From Nannobrachium achirus (Eukaryota; Chordata; Actinopteri; Myctophiformes; Myctophidae), in the NCBI GenBank assembly GCA_963921795.1, contig OY997659.1:26580403-26644402 (forward strand): 64,000 nucleotides of DNA, given 5' to 3'. Shown piece by piece: positions 1 through 13,700 of this stretch. Numbering within the stretch: the stretch's first letter is position 1; every line of letters starts with the position of its first letter. The position numbers and the translations under genes are program-made. The notes below the pieces were generated by a model that was given only the letters and a program-made list of their open reading frames with translations, was not told the DNA's origin and made no database searches.

Positions 1-321
1 ATGCTGGACCAGCTGTCACTTCCCTGTACCCCCCCAGCTCTGAGCCAGGTCCGCTAGAGAAGGCCAGATGCGCACACTCAGTCACTTTTGAAGCCAGTAT
101 GGGGCTCAGAAAACTCTGTGCATTTCATATTTTGCCAAGATCGTTATAGTAAAGTAAGTGAAGATGCTGTGATCATGTTGGAGAAAAAAAGAAGACGATC
201 TAAGTTTCACTCAGGAGTGCCCACGCGACATGACAGCTTCGGCGTATTCCCTTGATAATTGGCAGGGTCACTGTCGAATGTTCACAATCAGCATACAAGG
301 GCATCCATTTATTTGAAAGGC

Positions 322-473
322 TTACGCCCAAGTTATACTTGCATGCTGTGTTGCGCACCGATTGCAGATCTACAAGCTCACAAAGTATCACAACGCAACC
401 TGTTGTAAGCTTGCAGATCGCCTATTTTTGGCGTGCGACACTGGCTCACAACTAAGCATAAATCACCCTTAAG
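322..473. mobile_element. Palindromic MITE, family A, copy 1
   Basis: This 150-bp imperfect palindrome has the features shared by family A: the core word GATCTACAAGCTCACA with its reverse complement (here TGTAAGCTTGCAGATC), then CTATTTTTGG, GCGTGCGACACTGG, and an end close to AAGTATAAATCACCCTTA. No coding capacity is present. The TAA-type flank and length suggest a Harbinger-like non-autonomous element, but that assignment is inference. Confidence 0.7.
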
Positions 474-679
474 CTACCATGCGCGCACATGTATGGACCT
501 AGATGACAGACCCTGGACTACTTTGGAGGCAGCAGCACTCCATCTTGTCTAAATGCAGCTAAAAGCATGAAAGCAGCAGTGAGGTTTCATTTGGCTAACT
601 GACTGAAGGCACTGAGGGAGTAAAGCTCGCTGGATAGATTTATACACCCGGCCTGATGCCTCCTGCGCCCTATAATGGA

Positions 680-960
680 ACAAAAGCTTGTTGTCTCTTC
701 CAATTACAGATGTCAAAACGCTTATTTTGAGGGTTGTGATCTTTTCCCTTTTAATCTGCTAAGATAAAAGGTCTCGCCTTCATTAGCATGTGTTCTTTCC
801 CCCAGACTCAGATTCCCTGCAAGCAGCCAGCTCAGCCTTACAGCCTATTACCCACTCTTGGGGCCATTAAGGTCTAACATTAATGATGTGTAATTAGCAT
901 ATGATGACAAATAATAACAATGCACTCCCATTCCATGTAATGGGGGGTAGGATAATAACA
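680..960. promoter_or_regulatory. Candidate noncoding regulatory element
   Basis: Unique AT-rich sequence with clustered homeodomain-type cores (GTGTAATTAGCATATGATGA, CATTAATGATG, GCCATTAAGG). It contains no repeat signature or long reading frame. The call rests on appearance and presumed location in a HoxD landscape. Confidence 0.25.
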
Positions 961-1620
961 TGGAATCCCACTGTTTCGGCCCTACATAAAGCTCACAATA
1001 TTTATGTTTTATTGCCTATGCATGTTGTCCAAAGGTATAATGGAGTGGGATGTGCTGTACGTGCATAAATTATTCAAATGGGGTTGTTTATCGAGAAGTA
1101 TCACAATTACACTACATCAGTAAGTCAAAGTGCTTAATCTGCACAAAGCCTGGCTATAATTTAATCATACTGTATGACAGCGTAAGAAAGAGTTATAACA
1201 CACTTCATTGTGTTGTTGTTGGGGTTATTTTCTATTGTCAGAAAGAAAATAAATGATATTCAACCACTACTGGAACATAGTATCATATAGCGACATTATA
1301 GAGTCCAACTATACAAACTGAATATTGTTATAGCCACTCCAAATGTGCAGGTAATGGGGCAACTATGCAGTATGTCTCTCCAGATCCCTAATTTATAAGC
1401 TATCTATTAAAGTTTAATGACAGTGGGAACACAAGTTAAATGGAGGGGTATTAGGAGACAAGTGATCAATTATGCTGTAGAACGGAGGCGCGGCGATCAG
1501 AAGTGACAGACCGTCTTCAAACAGCTCTTCTCATCCATTAAACAAGCTGCCTGCTTGTGTCAGCTGTGGGTCTGGTGGAAAACCATACAATTAAAGAGAC
1601 CCCGTGTGCCTGTGCCATGT

Positions 1621-1622
1621 GC

Positions 1623-1676
<54 letters not shown>

Positions 1677-1710
1677 GCACACACGCACACACACACGCTC
1701 ACTCACATTC
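1621..1710. repeat. (CA)n microsatellite
   Basis: An uninterrupted CA core of about 22 units is followed by CG-interrupted CA. It creates meaningless His/Thr open frames. Confidence 0.95.
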
Positions 1711-2454
1711 ATATGCAACTCCAACATGGAGTAAACTGTATTGTTGTGGCATAATGCAAGCCGTTGTACTTTTCATTTTTCATATCTGTCACAAAACAAC
1801 CCATCACCAATTATATTGAAGCCAAACAACACGGACGATTTCAAATTTGTTGGTTACCTCCTGTAAAGAAGATGGTGGGGCATCTCCGATTCAAACTAAT
1901 GAAATCACCTCAAAAGTAGAAATTGAATGAATATATTGACAAACACAAAAGTGAGGTGCCGTTGAGATAAACAAGTAAGTGTGAGATGTTTGAAGACATC
2001 CCACTGTCCAGATGTCTTTCACATAATCGATTAAAAAATGAAATAAAAGAGAAAATAAACTTTCAAGTTTTTTGTACTACCGTATTGTCATCCCTGTATA
2101 TTGTATTACTCAAGCCACTTAGATAAGATAAATGTTTATTTATCAACTGAGCGAATTTCTCAATGACCCTAATACAGATTGTCATGTACGTTATACTCTG
2201 ATCAACAAAGGTTGTTCTAGTAATATTTATTTTACACAGAATAATATTGTTACTACCTTGACAGTTTTTAAAGATCACACTGTAGAAGAAAGAAATACCA
2301 AAATGTTGGGGTGCTAAAAACATATTTCTTATCTATTTAAAAACATAAAGCTACACCCTTCTCTCTTTCCAAGCGAGCAATGCAGGGCCATTTGAAAGCC
2401 TGTTTACAGCACACACATCTCAAATTGACTTGCTAATGTTAACTTTTATTCTGT

Positions 2455-3230
2455 TGCCATGGGTTACCATGTCGTGTGATTTGACACCGAGCTACAGACA
2501 CTGCTGATTAGTAGCATCCAGTTCTGTCCATCTCTGTGCATCACTGAACCATCTGGTCATTTATTCACTAATAAGCCCCTAATGGCCCAAATATTCAGCA
2601 GCCTGTCATTGTGACATGGCAGAAAATGCCTACATCTTTCAAATCGCCTTGACATGTTGCTTGTTTCACATCAAAACTCGTCATTTACAGGAGAGAAACT
2701 CAGAGGGCTAAAAAAAAAAAAAAAAAAAAAAAAGAACTTGACCTAATCTGCAGTGTTAACACTGAGACAGGGAGCTTTGTTATCTGCAAGGCCGACTGAG
2801 AGGATGTTAATGCATTCATTCCATCCCCGACTTCAAGATCTTCTTTTCTGCCACGGGGAGGAGGATATGAGTGCTGTCAATAGGAATTTGATTATGCACG
2901 CATTGATTCCGTTCTCAGAAAGGAAAAGATTATGCACAGCCCCGACTGTGGCGATGCTGTGAGAGAAAAGCAACATGCTGCTCTTTTCCAGGCACGCTTC
3001 TGCAATGTATTCAAATATCCCATCTGTTATTTGTCGCCTAAACATTGACTTTTTGCCATAAATATTTCCAGATGAACAAAGCCAGCTGGAATTGTAATTG
3101 GTGACGTGCAACTTTAAATTTAACCTTTTGCTGAGACACTGGTGGCATCCAATTAACAAGCCATTGAATAAAAAATGTCCTCAATTATCTGTCTCATTAC
3201 GGCTATATTGGACTGCATGTACAAAGAGCA
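2455..3230. promoter_or_regulatory. Candidate noncoding regulatory block (interrupted by poly-A)
   Basis: Unique, complex sequence with CACTAATAAGCCCCTAATGG, GCCATAAATATTTCC, GAATTGTAATTGGTGACG and CATCCAATTAACAAGCC. The words resemble those of deeply conserved developmental enhancers. The poly(A) run at 2,710 splits it in two. Confidence 0.28.
2710..2733. repeat. Poly(A) run of 24
   Basis: The homopolymer is not preceded by a recognisable retroposed sequence. Confidence 0.9.
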
Positions 3231-3275
3231 CGGACGATGTGCTCTGCAAACAAAATGGTCCTCCCAGAATTTTCA

Positions 3276-3330
3276 TCTCATGAGGGATGAGAGGGATGAG
3301 ACTTTAGGGATGAGAGGGATGAGACTTTTT
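3276..3330. repeat. Short minisatellite (GAGGGATGAGAC type)
   Basis: GAGGGATGAGA recurs at about 3283, 3289 and 3314 with the spacer CTTTAGGGAT. It abuts the CA-rich element that follows. Confidence 0.7.
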
Positions 3331-3373
3331 TGAGCGGTGGTCACAACGCTCCTATACGTGGCCGTGTGTGTGG

Positions 3374-3421
<48 letters not shown>

Positions 3422-3527
3422 CCGGGTATGTAGCCTGCAGTAACCTTTTCTGACCACACAGGGGCGCTGTTGTTCAGGATAGGCCAGGCATAGGCCAGGC
3501 ACACTCACACACAAACACACACAGGGG

Positions 3528-3564
<37 letters not shown>

Positions 3565-3566
3565 GG

Positions 3567-3631
<65 letters not shown>

Positions 3632-3660
3632 ACCGCTCAGTTCACACGAGTGTGATTTTT
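3331..3660. mobile_element. CA/TCTG-rich element bounded by GAGCGGTGG inverted ends
   Basis: GAGCGGTGGTCAC (from 3332) and CCACCGCTC (to about 3639) are inverted ends. The inside runs GTGGCCGTGTGTGTGGGTCT, a (TCTG)n tract, GTATGTAGCCTGCAG, then long CA tracts broken by CAGGGGGCA. The flank AGTTCACACGAGTGTGATTT also occurs, inverted, at 34,697-34,714. The copy at 38,480-38,768 has the same order of parts in inverted orientation. Confidence 0.6.
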
Positions 3661-4349
3661 TCAACAAAGTGAAGAAAAACTTCCCTACAGCAAGAGGTGC
3701 AAGGGAGCAGATAGTTGTAACGTTATATAGAAAAAAAGCCATGTGATTAATTATCATCCTGATGATCACGTACTCCAGTGACACAAAATCAACACAATCA
3801 CAAGTAAACGGATTATGTACATGTACAAACATGAGCCCCCTCACCCCTCCAAATCTAGTTAGTTATCATTGGCCTGATTGGAGGGCGAATGGGCCTCATG
3901 TTGACCGGCTGCTTGCAGGACCTCTCTGTCACCTTAACTACCAGCTCAGGATGGTGTGAATGTATATTTAACTCCCTGTCACTTAGCAAGGCATGCACCC
4001 TGAGTCTCCATCAAGAGGGGCTAAGTAAGATGGAAGACAAGCAGCCTTTGGGTGGAAAAGAGACGGGAAATGCCACCTTTGGTGAACTCGCTGGGGACAG
4101 AGATCTTTCGGGCTTATTTGAATGTTGTGCTAAGGGTGAGAGGATACGGAGTGAGTGTCTTTCAGGCAGTTAATCTAACTTCTATTGGAGACATGTTGGG
4201 GCGTGTAGCTGTTTAAAGGATTTACTTCATACGCAAGGCATCCAGGGAAAATCCCCCCATTCTAGCTGATCTTTTACCACACAAATCTCTTACCCATGCA
4301 TTGATAGTGCAAACTATATCACAAGCATATACTGTATATATATCTATCG

Positions 4350-4356
<7 letters not shown>

Positions 4357-4446
<90 letters not shown>
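4357..4446. repeat. (AC)45 microsatellite
   Basis: An uninterrupted tract of 90 bp is preceded by an AT-rich dinucleotide stretch. Confidence 0.97.
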
Positions 4447-4448
<2 letters not shown>

Positions 4449-4723
4449 TATGTATATCAAAATCATCTCTTCAACCATCAGTCTTTGTAAGAACATAGAC
4501 ATTTCCCACAGGAAAGCAAGAGAGAAATGTTTTATGTATTTGGGTGCAGAATCAGAAGGACTGAATATGAATCAGGGTATAATATTTGGAGCCCAAAAGA
4601 AGCCCTCCAGCTCTTCTAATTAGTAAAAAGTATTCTGATAAAAACTGGATAGTTCTTGCCTGTCTGTTTCCACAGCAGCTCAGTGGGCTAATTTATGTAA
4701 ACTTGTTCCATCATATAGGCTAC

Positions 4724-4830
4724 TAAAGCCCGATTTATACTTCATCGTATTACAGAGTGATGCTGCGCCAAAAATAGCAGATCAACAATCTCACAACTGA
4801 GAGCTTGGACATCGGCGAAGTATAAATCAG
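4724..4830. mobile_element. Palindromic MITE, family A, copy 2
   Basis: The element starts at TAAAGCCCGATTTATACTTC and ends AAGTATAAATCAGC. The core AAAATAGCAGATC is followed by a degenerate second half, shorter than copy 1. Confidence 0.65.
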
Positions 4831-5214
4831 CAAGAGAATCATTAAGGTTGGGGCTTGGTTTTGGGGGCGCATCGAATGGCAATGCCATGCAGGACAAAGC
4901 ACAGCCAGCTCATCTCATTTGCTCTGTGTGTTGGATGTGTATTCTAATGAACGGCTTACAACAATGCGACCTGCCAGTGCAAATAATTAACCTAAAGTGA
5001 AACCAATTACATACTTTTCTGCCGTCAGGAAGAAAAAAAAAACTTGAAAAGCAATCATGTATAGCTTTCTCCCCTTTCTCCGAAGAATGTTTTGGTGATA
5101 AAGAAGCTAAGTGGAGTATTCTAGGCTGTTCTGTTGCAACAAATTAATACTGAGGAGTCTCTTTATGCTCGCAGAGAAACCAAAAGAGAAAGAAGAAAAT
5201 AAACAACAATTATA

Positions 5215-5217
<3 letters not shown>

Positions 5218-5287
<70 letters not shown>
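5218..5287. repeat. (CT)35 microsatellite
   Basis: An uninterrupted polypyrimidine tract of 70 bp. Confidence 0.97.
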
Positions 5288-5290
<3 letters not shown>

Positions 5291-5433
5291 AACACGCCGT
5301 GGGCTCGGGTCAGTCCATTAGAGATCAACGTTTGGTGCTCTCCCGTGCTGGAATAAGAAGTGCACCCGTTTGCGGCCAGGCTTTTGACTGGCAGTTGGGA
5401 CCTGGAGACTCTGTGCGTGCGTGCGTGAGCGCG

Positions 5434-5536
<103 letters not shown>

Positions 5537-5639
5537 TGTGCGCGTGCGTGTTGTTGTGAGCTGCCCGCAAATGTAACGGAGGAGGATGGGAGGGGTGGTG
5601 ATGGTGGTACGTGGTGGGCTATCCAGACATAAACTTCCG

Positions 5640-8600
5640 CTGTCAGCATGGGCAATCATGGCACTTCATTGTCCAGCAGCATCATTACAATATGGTTATC
5701 ATCTGAGCTTGAGTCTGACACCTTCTCCAGGACCTCTCCAATCACCCCCATAGTCGGCTTCAGTACCAGGCAGTCAGGGCAAATCTCTGCTTTGTGCTTG
5801 TCTGCCTTAATAGACTGGATGTCACTTCTGGCTGTGGAATGTGGCTGGTCTTCAGCTGTCAGTCAGAGGCGCGGGTGTCAGGCCGGAGCGTGGCTGGAGC
5901 CGTCTGGATTAGAGGGTAGTTACCATAGCTGTCAGATTACTGACAGCCTGACACCCCCTCTCCCAACTTCCTCTTATTGTTGCTTTGTTTCTCTCAAACA
6001 TCCTCCAGATGGGAGAATTACCAACCAGGAGAGGGGGAGAGAGAGAAGAGGGAGAGAGACAGAGAGAGAAGAGGGAGAGAGAGACAGAGAGAGAAGAGGG
6101 AGAGATGGGGGGGGGGGGCAAGGCAGGTTTTAAAAGTTCTATGCCACGTTAGCTTTGTGATGAAGTAAAGCGTGCTTGGTAGATTCCCATAGAGAGGAGG
6201 AGGACGAACTGGAAGAAGAGAGAGGATGAAAAAGAGAGCATTACACCTATTCCCACCTCTCCTCGTTATCTTTGGTATTCATGTCAGGATGGGTGATTGT
6301 GTTGGTCATTAGTGTTCCCCATACCCAACAGACTGTCTTAGTTAGTACCTTCTAGGAGAAGCTCCATCTTCGCCGAACACTCACCTCCATGACTTGCTCC
6401 TGTCTCATTCGTCTTGAGGAAACGTTCTTGAGGATGTTCTTTAATTTCTCTTTCTCCCCGAGACAAATTAATTCATTTTTATCACGGCGAGGAGACATGG
6501 TGGTTAAGACAGGCGCGCCGAAAAAAATCACTTATATATAACACGCGCATAATGACTAATGGAATCATCCATGGTCGCTGGAAGTATTTTAATGATTGAG
6601 TGGACTGTGGGTAGGCTACGGGTCAGCACTTGTCTTTACATTTTTCATGCCTCTCATTTACGTGACCCCTTAAGGGTGACACTGTCATCCTGCCATTCTC
6701 AAATGAGCACTAGACTAACACTGGACTCTACATTAGAGGGAGAGATGACGACTACAGACATGAAAACCCACACCTCATTGTCGGGCACCGCTTTCCACTT
6801 GAAAGGACAGTATGAATCTTACACAAATAGGGGATATTTTTTTAACAGACCCACTACTAACGAGTGCTCAAAAACCTGAATGTCATGCATACTGTGGCAA
6901 GTTATAATAAGAGTAATTGGAATTGGATTGGAAAAATAATAGATTCTTCATGAGTGAATCCCTTCCTGCTTTCAAACGGCCCAGAGCAGTAAACTTCAGA
7001 AACAATTACATGGGTGTAAAATGAAGGGAAATGAGGTGTTATGTTTGTAAAGTACACCGATACCCACTGCAGCCCTCGCTGTCTGATTCCGCCATAAAAA
7101 TAACCAAAGGCAGATTACAGTTTGCCCTGACCTCCAATCTCCTCTAACAAGCCAGGCTACTAAAAATCAGCCACGCCGTCATGTACGGGTAAAGATAATG
7201 AGGGTGGCTGCCTGAGGTGAGACCCAGCGCTAAACAATTATAGTTAGTTACAGGAGCACAGGTTAATATTCTCTCATGTCCCTCTCCTTACACATTCCCT
7301 TTTGTCCTCCATCAATCTTAATGAAAGTTATGAGACCTGTCCGCAATGATAAGCAGCCACTCAGGCGTAGTCCGTGTCAAGGCTTCTCCTGCATTATGCC
7401 ACCCCCCTTCAGCCTATGTTTTGCATAGCCTAAAGCATCTATTAAAATCCCCTTGTAAAATTCATAAAACAAAAATGTGGTGGGTCAAGTCTAGAGGGAG
7501 CCAAAGTAAGCTGCTTATTAGCAGGGAGTCGAAAACACAGATCCAATTACAGATCCTGAACAAGGAGCACCATAAGAATCAGCATTGGGGAATAAGTATT
7601 TTCCTTTTCTCCCTCCATCAATTGGCCTGTAGGTGCAGAGCAGAGCGAGGGAGGTAGCTGAGAGCGGGATCCAGGAAAGGTAATTACAGTGGGAGTGTTT
7701 AGTGCATGAAGCCATAGTTGGAGCCATTCAAGTACAAACTCATGTAAATCTTCACTTTGCTTCAGATAGTAAATTGGTCGGGTTTAAGAGGAATCCCAGA
7801 AGGAGAGGAGGAGAGGGGCAGCAACAGAGAGGAGCCATGAGCTCCAGAGATATGTAAAGAATCTCTGTCTGGAATTTAAAGGGCTACAAATTAGACCAGA
7901 CATTAGCCTTTTTCTTTCTACAGAGCCAGCAGAATGGGAATGAAACAGAATAAATAACTATAAGACGGCTTTTCCCCCCTTCTTATAAGATGACATTAAT
8001 CCTTTCATGTGCAATGACAGCTAACAGGGCCTGGCCCCCTCCCCAGACAGCCATATAAAGCAAGGAGATTTCCTAAGATCCCTCAAAGAGCAAGCTTCTA
8101 TTAATAAGAGGTTCTGATAGAGGTCTCCACCCCACATTTAATACTTCACTTTATACCAAGCGTACCCTGTTCAGGGTGCTTGACAGATAGCTCTCATTAA
8201 AGAAATCAATATTAGTATGCACTTTATTCCATCAAGTGTTTTAGTCTTTCGTTTGTTTCGTTTCAAATCCGTAACAAGCAGCTAGTACCTTTTTTTTTTC
8301 TTCTTCATGTCCTCTTTTTTGGATAAAGGCTGGAGCGCCTCTCAAGCGTGAGCATTTGAGCCCTTTGAAAGAAAAGATCAAAGGCTCCAAGTCCTTGTGC
8401 CGCCACTGGGTTTAAGCTGTACCCGTTGCAGACCCCCCGCTCCACATCTGGGATAGCGCATAGTGGTGGGTGGCGAACTGACTGATTGCTAGGAGTGTAC
8501 TGTCAGCACCACTCTCTCTCCATAGAGGACCATGATGGTAGAAAGAGTACAGGCAGGCCATGTCGACCCTCACACCAATACTATCAATTCCGTAGAGAGA

Positions 8601-10595
8601 TGGTGGCAGCGTGCTGCTACTGCCCATAACGACCTCACCGGGTAATGTGGATACGCTTAATATCCAGACAGGGTCATTCATTTACGCAAATGGACAATCC
8701 ATCACACTTTTGTGGACAATACGTTTTGCACGAAACCGGATAGATATTATATGATTTTGTTCTCAATACATTCCTGAAAAATAAATGCGCATTTTCAAAT
8801 CAAATCAATAAGACTTGTGTTGTCTTTTCTTTGAGTGATATTAAGCAGTGTGCCATGCTGCATGCATTGAATACCACATTGTCTTTGAGACCTGATTACA
8901 ATCAAACGATCAAGCAAAAAATATAATACAAAAACAAAAGAAAAAAAAACATTTATGTACTGGACATTTTGAGTAATCCTACATACACACTTCTATATAA
9001 ATGATCTGGTCATTAGCTAGCACAAAAGAATAAAACAATCGTAATTACATAATGATTATGAGTAGACCAACATTGTTATTAGATCATTATAGCAACAATA
9101 TGCAACTGTTAGTAGGTATGGAATATGAATACTGCCATGGTCTGTAATATCCTTTGGTCTAATGTGAAAATGAAACATTTCAGAATGCAATTTGGCTCTG
9201 GGACCGGCGCACAATAGATGTGAATATATGACATCATGGCTTTAAGTCTGACCCACAGTCCATCTAAAGGGTCATCCCACTCTTTACATGTTCCATAACG
9301 TATTTTTATTTTCCATTTCTCTATACATAACTAAACACAAAACCTTATGACCAGGAGTTAAACTAAACGGCAGGGTCCTGAAACATATGTTTCATAATTA
9401 GTTGTGTGCCGTGACACACACTAAATAATAGCCTATCTTTTTGCTCACAATTGCATTGCAGCGCATTGTGAGCTTAGATATGTTATTTTCAGTGGAAAAA
9501 ATCCAGGCAACTAAGTGGCTTTAATGACCTGAGGTAAGTGATGCTCCTGCGCAATGTTTTTATGCGCAAAAGTTTAATTTATTGTTTTTACACATGAAAT
9601 GTGTTACAATAAATGACTGAATGTCAAAGTGAGACAGTTATTTTCTCTGATCAGCACAGTCGTACGACAATTTATAAACTGGGCTTTACTCCACTGACAT
9701 TATCAGGATCCTGCATTTACAAATGGCCTCCCCTTGAAAACACCCGCAAACTGGCTACTTTATATTCCATCAACTCCTTTCACCGTCTGCTTTCTTATTT
9801 CCACTCTTCCCGCTCAATTTTATCTACTGCCAATGGGTCTGATACTGTACGAGATACAATTTCTATTTATGCGGCGAGATCAGACACAAAGCAAATACAA
9901 ATCTGCAAGGTATGCAATCCACAACGTTTGCCTCGGGTCCATGTATGCAGATTAATTGGAAGTCTTTGTGTCGTGATTTCAGCTGAGTGTAGTTTGACTA
10001 ACATCTTAACCTACTTAGTGCAATTAGTGCTTCATTAGAGAGGCTAACTAACTATTGCTTCTCCCCATAATGATGTGCAAGACTGTAGACATAAAAGTAC
10101 ATAATCAATGGTTTCCAATTACTCCACGAGTGCAACCACTATTTCAAATAAACTGGATAATAATATAGAGCCATTACAAAGTCTAAGGTAGCAGAACCAT
10201 TTAATTGCAGTGCAGTTTCTTCTCAGCGCCAAGATTTTTTCTCACTAATGAAGTGTCATACAAAAAAAAGGTGGTATTGATTTTTTCGCCACACAGCCTC
10301 CACCACAAATATGTAATTATCCTTTTTATATCTGGCAGGGGATTAAAGTAATCTATAGTATCTAGCCTTTGCGCTTCCCTGACAGGGCTGTGTGGGGCTT
10401 TTACCCTTTTCAAAATATGCAGCCTTTTGATGAATGAACTTTAGACAAAATGTTGTTCTGTTCCATATCGTTTTGTCTAAAAACCTGTATTCTGAAGACA
10501 TCACACGGCGCGTATCGCTGCCTGAGCCTTCAGTACACAATCATGGCATTTCAAGCCCTGTCATCTCTGGACCGAGCAGTTAGAGCAAACCAACA
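5640..10595. other. Gene-free interval with two weak exon-like frames
   Basis: Mostly unique sequence. Minus-strand frames at 5656-5853 and 6385-6498 are discussed among the findings but are not called as genes. Bases 7050-8250 look like noncoding sequence of developmental type. Bases 8250-10,590 are AT-rich with no repeats that I recognise. Confidence 0.5.
6031..6118. repeat. Purine-rich minisatellite and G-run
   Basis: Three units of about 24 bp of GAGAGAGAAGAGGGAGAGAG type end in ATGGGGGGGGGGGG. One strand is almost pure purine. Confidence 0.9.
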
Positions 10596-10725
10596 AACAC
10601 AGACACATAACACACGCACACACGTGCGTGCACTTACACTCGCGCACACATGCATACAGACAGATACACAGACAGACTCTTTCACACACACAGACACACA
10701 CACACGCACAGCACGCACACACAGC
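10596..10725. repeat. Degenerate CA-rich stretch
   Basis: ACACA repeats are interrupted by GCAC, GACAGA and CTTACA, consistent with an old decaying microsatellite. Confidence 0.85.
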
Positions 10726-10739
10726 TTCTTTCAAGATCT

Positions 10740-13700
10740 CTGCAAAGCGGTGTCGACTCAATAGAATTCATCACAGCTGAGTTAATAAGGTTAATTTAAT
10801 CCGATAATGTATCCATGAAAATCACTACTTCCTCTTGAGCCAATTTCACCGTGCACTACACAAAGCCTCCCCGCCGTGCCTTGTCAAACATACACACACA
10901 CACACACTCATCCTCAGCCTTCACATAATAACAGCCGCCGTCCATTTAAACTTTGAGCCGTCTCCTCCTCTTCTTCTCCTCTCTCTCTCTCTCCCTCTCC
11001 CCTCTCCTCCCTGTATTCACGTCTCCAGACCTGAGATGGACGAGCAACCTTAAGACTACCCCACGCTGGGCTGCCCTTCACGATAATAAAAAGCCATTAC
11101 CTTGACCGCTGACACGAGGCCAAGTGTGAGGGTCAGAGTGATATTTATTGATGAAACTCTGAGCTCCCAATCTGCTGCACTCATGTGCGCATCATACAGC
11201 TGTCAGCACAGACAGGGATCAGGCAGCATGATGGCCCTCGACATGGCCCATCTATAATTTATGAACTACACAGAAAACAACCTAGGAGACAACAGAGGAA
11301 GCCGCGGCTGCCCAGGGATTACTGCTCCAGCCCGGCTAAAGAGATCTGAGTGAGAACCATCTAAGGGCCACTGAGGGCCAACGCTGATATGGGGCAGCAG
11401 GTAAGCACAATAGCAACGTGTTCCATATTCAGAGGGGCCCTCGCCGGGGAGCCATCTCTCTGGAGGACGCCGGTGTGAATAATATCATAGACAGTGTTTA
11501 CAGTGGGGATGTAAAGTGAGTGCGCTGGTGCATCCCACACACCCCCAGCACCACCTCAGCTGAGCCCCTGTAGTACACAGAAAAGTCCTCAGTGTTAATT
11601 TAACACAGAGAGAGTGAACAAAATGTACAACCAAATGGACCCCGCCCATTTTGGTTACATTATTTGTTTTCTCTCAAGAGTTACAAGCGGACAAATGACC
11701 ACTAACTAATATTTACGGTGTAAATGAGCTAACGGTTGAGTATGAGATGTAATATTTCATGCTTTCTGTACTAAAAGAAGTCTGGGACGGCGTTCGGTAG
11801 TTCAGTATCTCATAGTGGGGAGAGATTATTTATTATTATTTCTATTTCTTAAGCGTTATTGTTTTGGCGTTATATACTCTGCCGCTTGATGTTTGGGTTA
11901 GGTCAAAGGTTAGCTAACAGGGGAACTGGTAAGTTGAATGGTAAGTACTACAAGTTGCAGAATTAATATATGCCTATTAATTAAAATGCATCTAAAACTT
12001 AGCACTTCAATTAAAGATGTGAAGCATTCTGGAAAACAAAATCTTAAAATTTTCCTAATTAGGCATTAACTACAGTAGGAATGGGGGGAGCTTCACATTT
12101 GAATATGGCTGAAAAAATAAATCAATATTATTTGTTTTCCTGGTGTATTTTTGTATTGTTATTTCACTAAATAAATCCCACTTGGCAGCTCTTTGTGGAA
12201 AACTTTAATTGCGAATACACTATTGGTCCAGTTTTCAACACATGGGCATTCTGTCTCCATTTTTGAATTCCCACCCAGATCAAACGCAATCCTTCATCGA
12301 CCAATTTCTCGACACATTCTTTTTCATCCCCCGAATTCATCTGAGCGCTTTACATGCTGTGGACTGACACATATTGTCTCTGATCAATAAATAACCATAT
12401 AATTGAATACTGCTGCATCTCAAATGAAGCCCTCATTTACCAAGCTCCAGTAAACAGGTTAGGTTCTCTGCCTATCTGAAACTGACACTTGGAATTTCAA
12501 ACACATTCTAGAACAGCATCAATGCACATTGTAACGCTTTCCTTCTTTAGCTCCTTTCTTTCTTTTTTCAACATGGAACTATCTCCACCCAATAAATTAT
12601 TCTGGGCATCTCCAAAGTAATTACACATTTATTTTGATCTCGCATCATAATTCACAGCTTGGCGCACAATGCATCTTCTCAAAATGCATGGTAATTCCTT
12701 GGTGCAGAGCAAAGTTATGATTCATTTATACTGGAGTGACAGCATAATGCAGAGACGTCAAAATCCATTAAACTGTTCAATGTCTTGGGGTTTATTTTTA
12801 GATCCAATTGAGATTTAACTGATGGTGAAAAATATACAGTCAGGTGTGTTTACTTCACCTTTAGAGAGAATGTGTTATGGTTCCAATTAATTTGTTATTC
12901 CTGTCACTAAAGGCATTGTCTATGTCAAAACTGTCACCGCACTTTGGGCATTGTTTTCTGAAGAATGGCATTTAATTTCGTAGTAAGACTTTCATAACTA
13001 TACTCATTTAAAAAGGTGGGCATTTTATTTAGAGCCACTTAAACTAACTACACACTGATTTGATTGCTTATCACAATGGCAGATTGCAAAATTGCTGGTT
13101 GCTGCCTCGACCGTTGAGCTAGTTAAATGATCATGCACAGTTTAAAAGACATTCAATTATCCCACGGCTGGCTTCTGAGATAGGCATGGGGCAGTCAGAG
13201 TGGATGCTAAATTGCATTACTATGGGCATTATCCTACCTTTTAACATAGTTACCATTGTGAATAATGTCTGGTGTACTGCACTGAAAACACACAGTATAC
13301 TGTACCATAGCTCAGTGGGTCAACTATGCACTGGAATGAGCTTTCAGTGGCATCATGCCCAAAATAACTTTGTGAACAAACATTTCTAAAAAAAAAAGTA
13401 TAAAGCAAAGATGTTTTTCACAGAAACAATAATCAATGGGAGCAACATGAAATACTAGAAAATACAAAAGGCACAAAGGGCTACAATGTAAATTTTGTTC
13501 AATGTCTTCACTGTAAAATCCATTGGTTCACCTCTCCATGAGCTACATTTGTGCTGTACACCACAGTGCTGTGGCTCCACTGCGCGAAAGCCCAAAAGTG
13601 CAATGAGTATGGCTAGCTGCTCAATGTCTGAGATGGGGAGAGGTGGGCAGGAGGGATTTTTTCCCCCCTTTCTTCTACAAGGATTTTTTTGTGTGCAGTT

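Larger units (their letters stand above)
474..4356. other. Gene-free interval
   Basis: Apart from the microsatellites, the minisatellite, the CA-rich element at 3.3 kb and the candidate regulatory blocks listed separately, I see no gene. Bases 1711-2450 and 3660-4350 are unremarkable unique sequence. Confidence 0.6.

Noticed and set aside
3341-3844. A 167-codon minus-strand open frame
   Set aside because: It is mostly Cys/Val translated from (GT)n and Thr/Asp/Arg from (TCTG)n; a repeat artefact.
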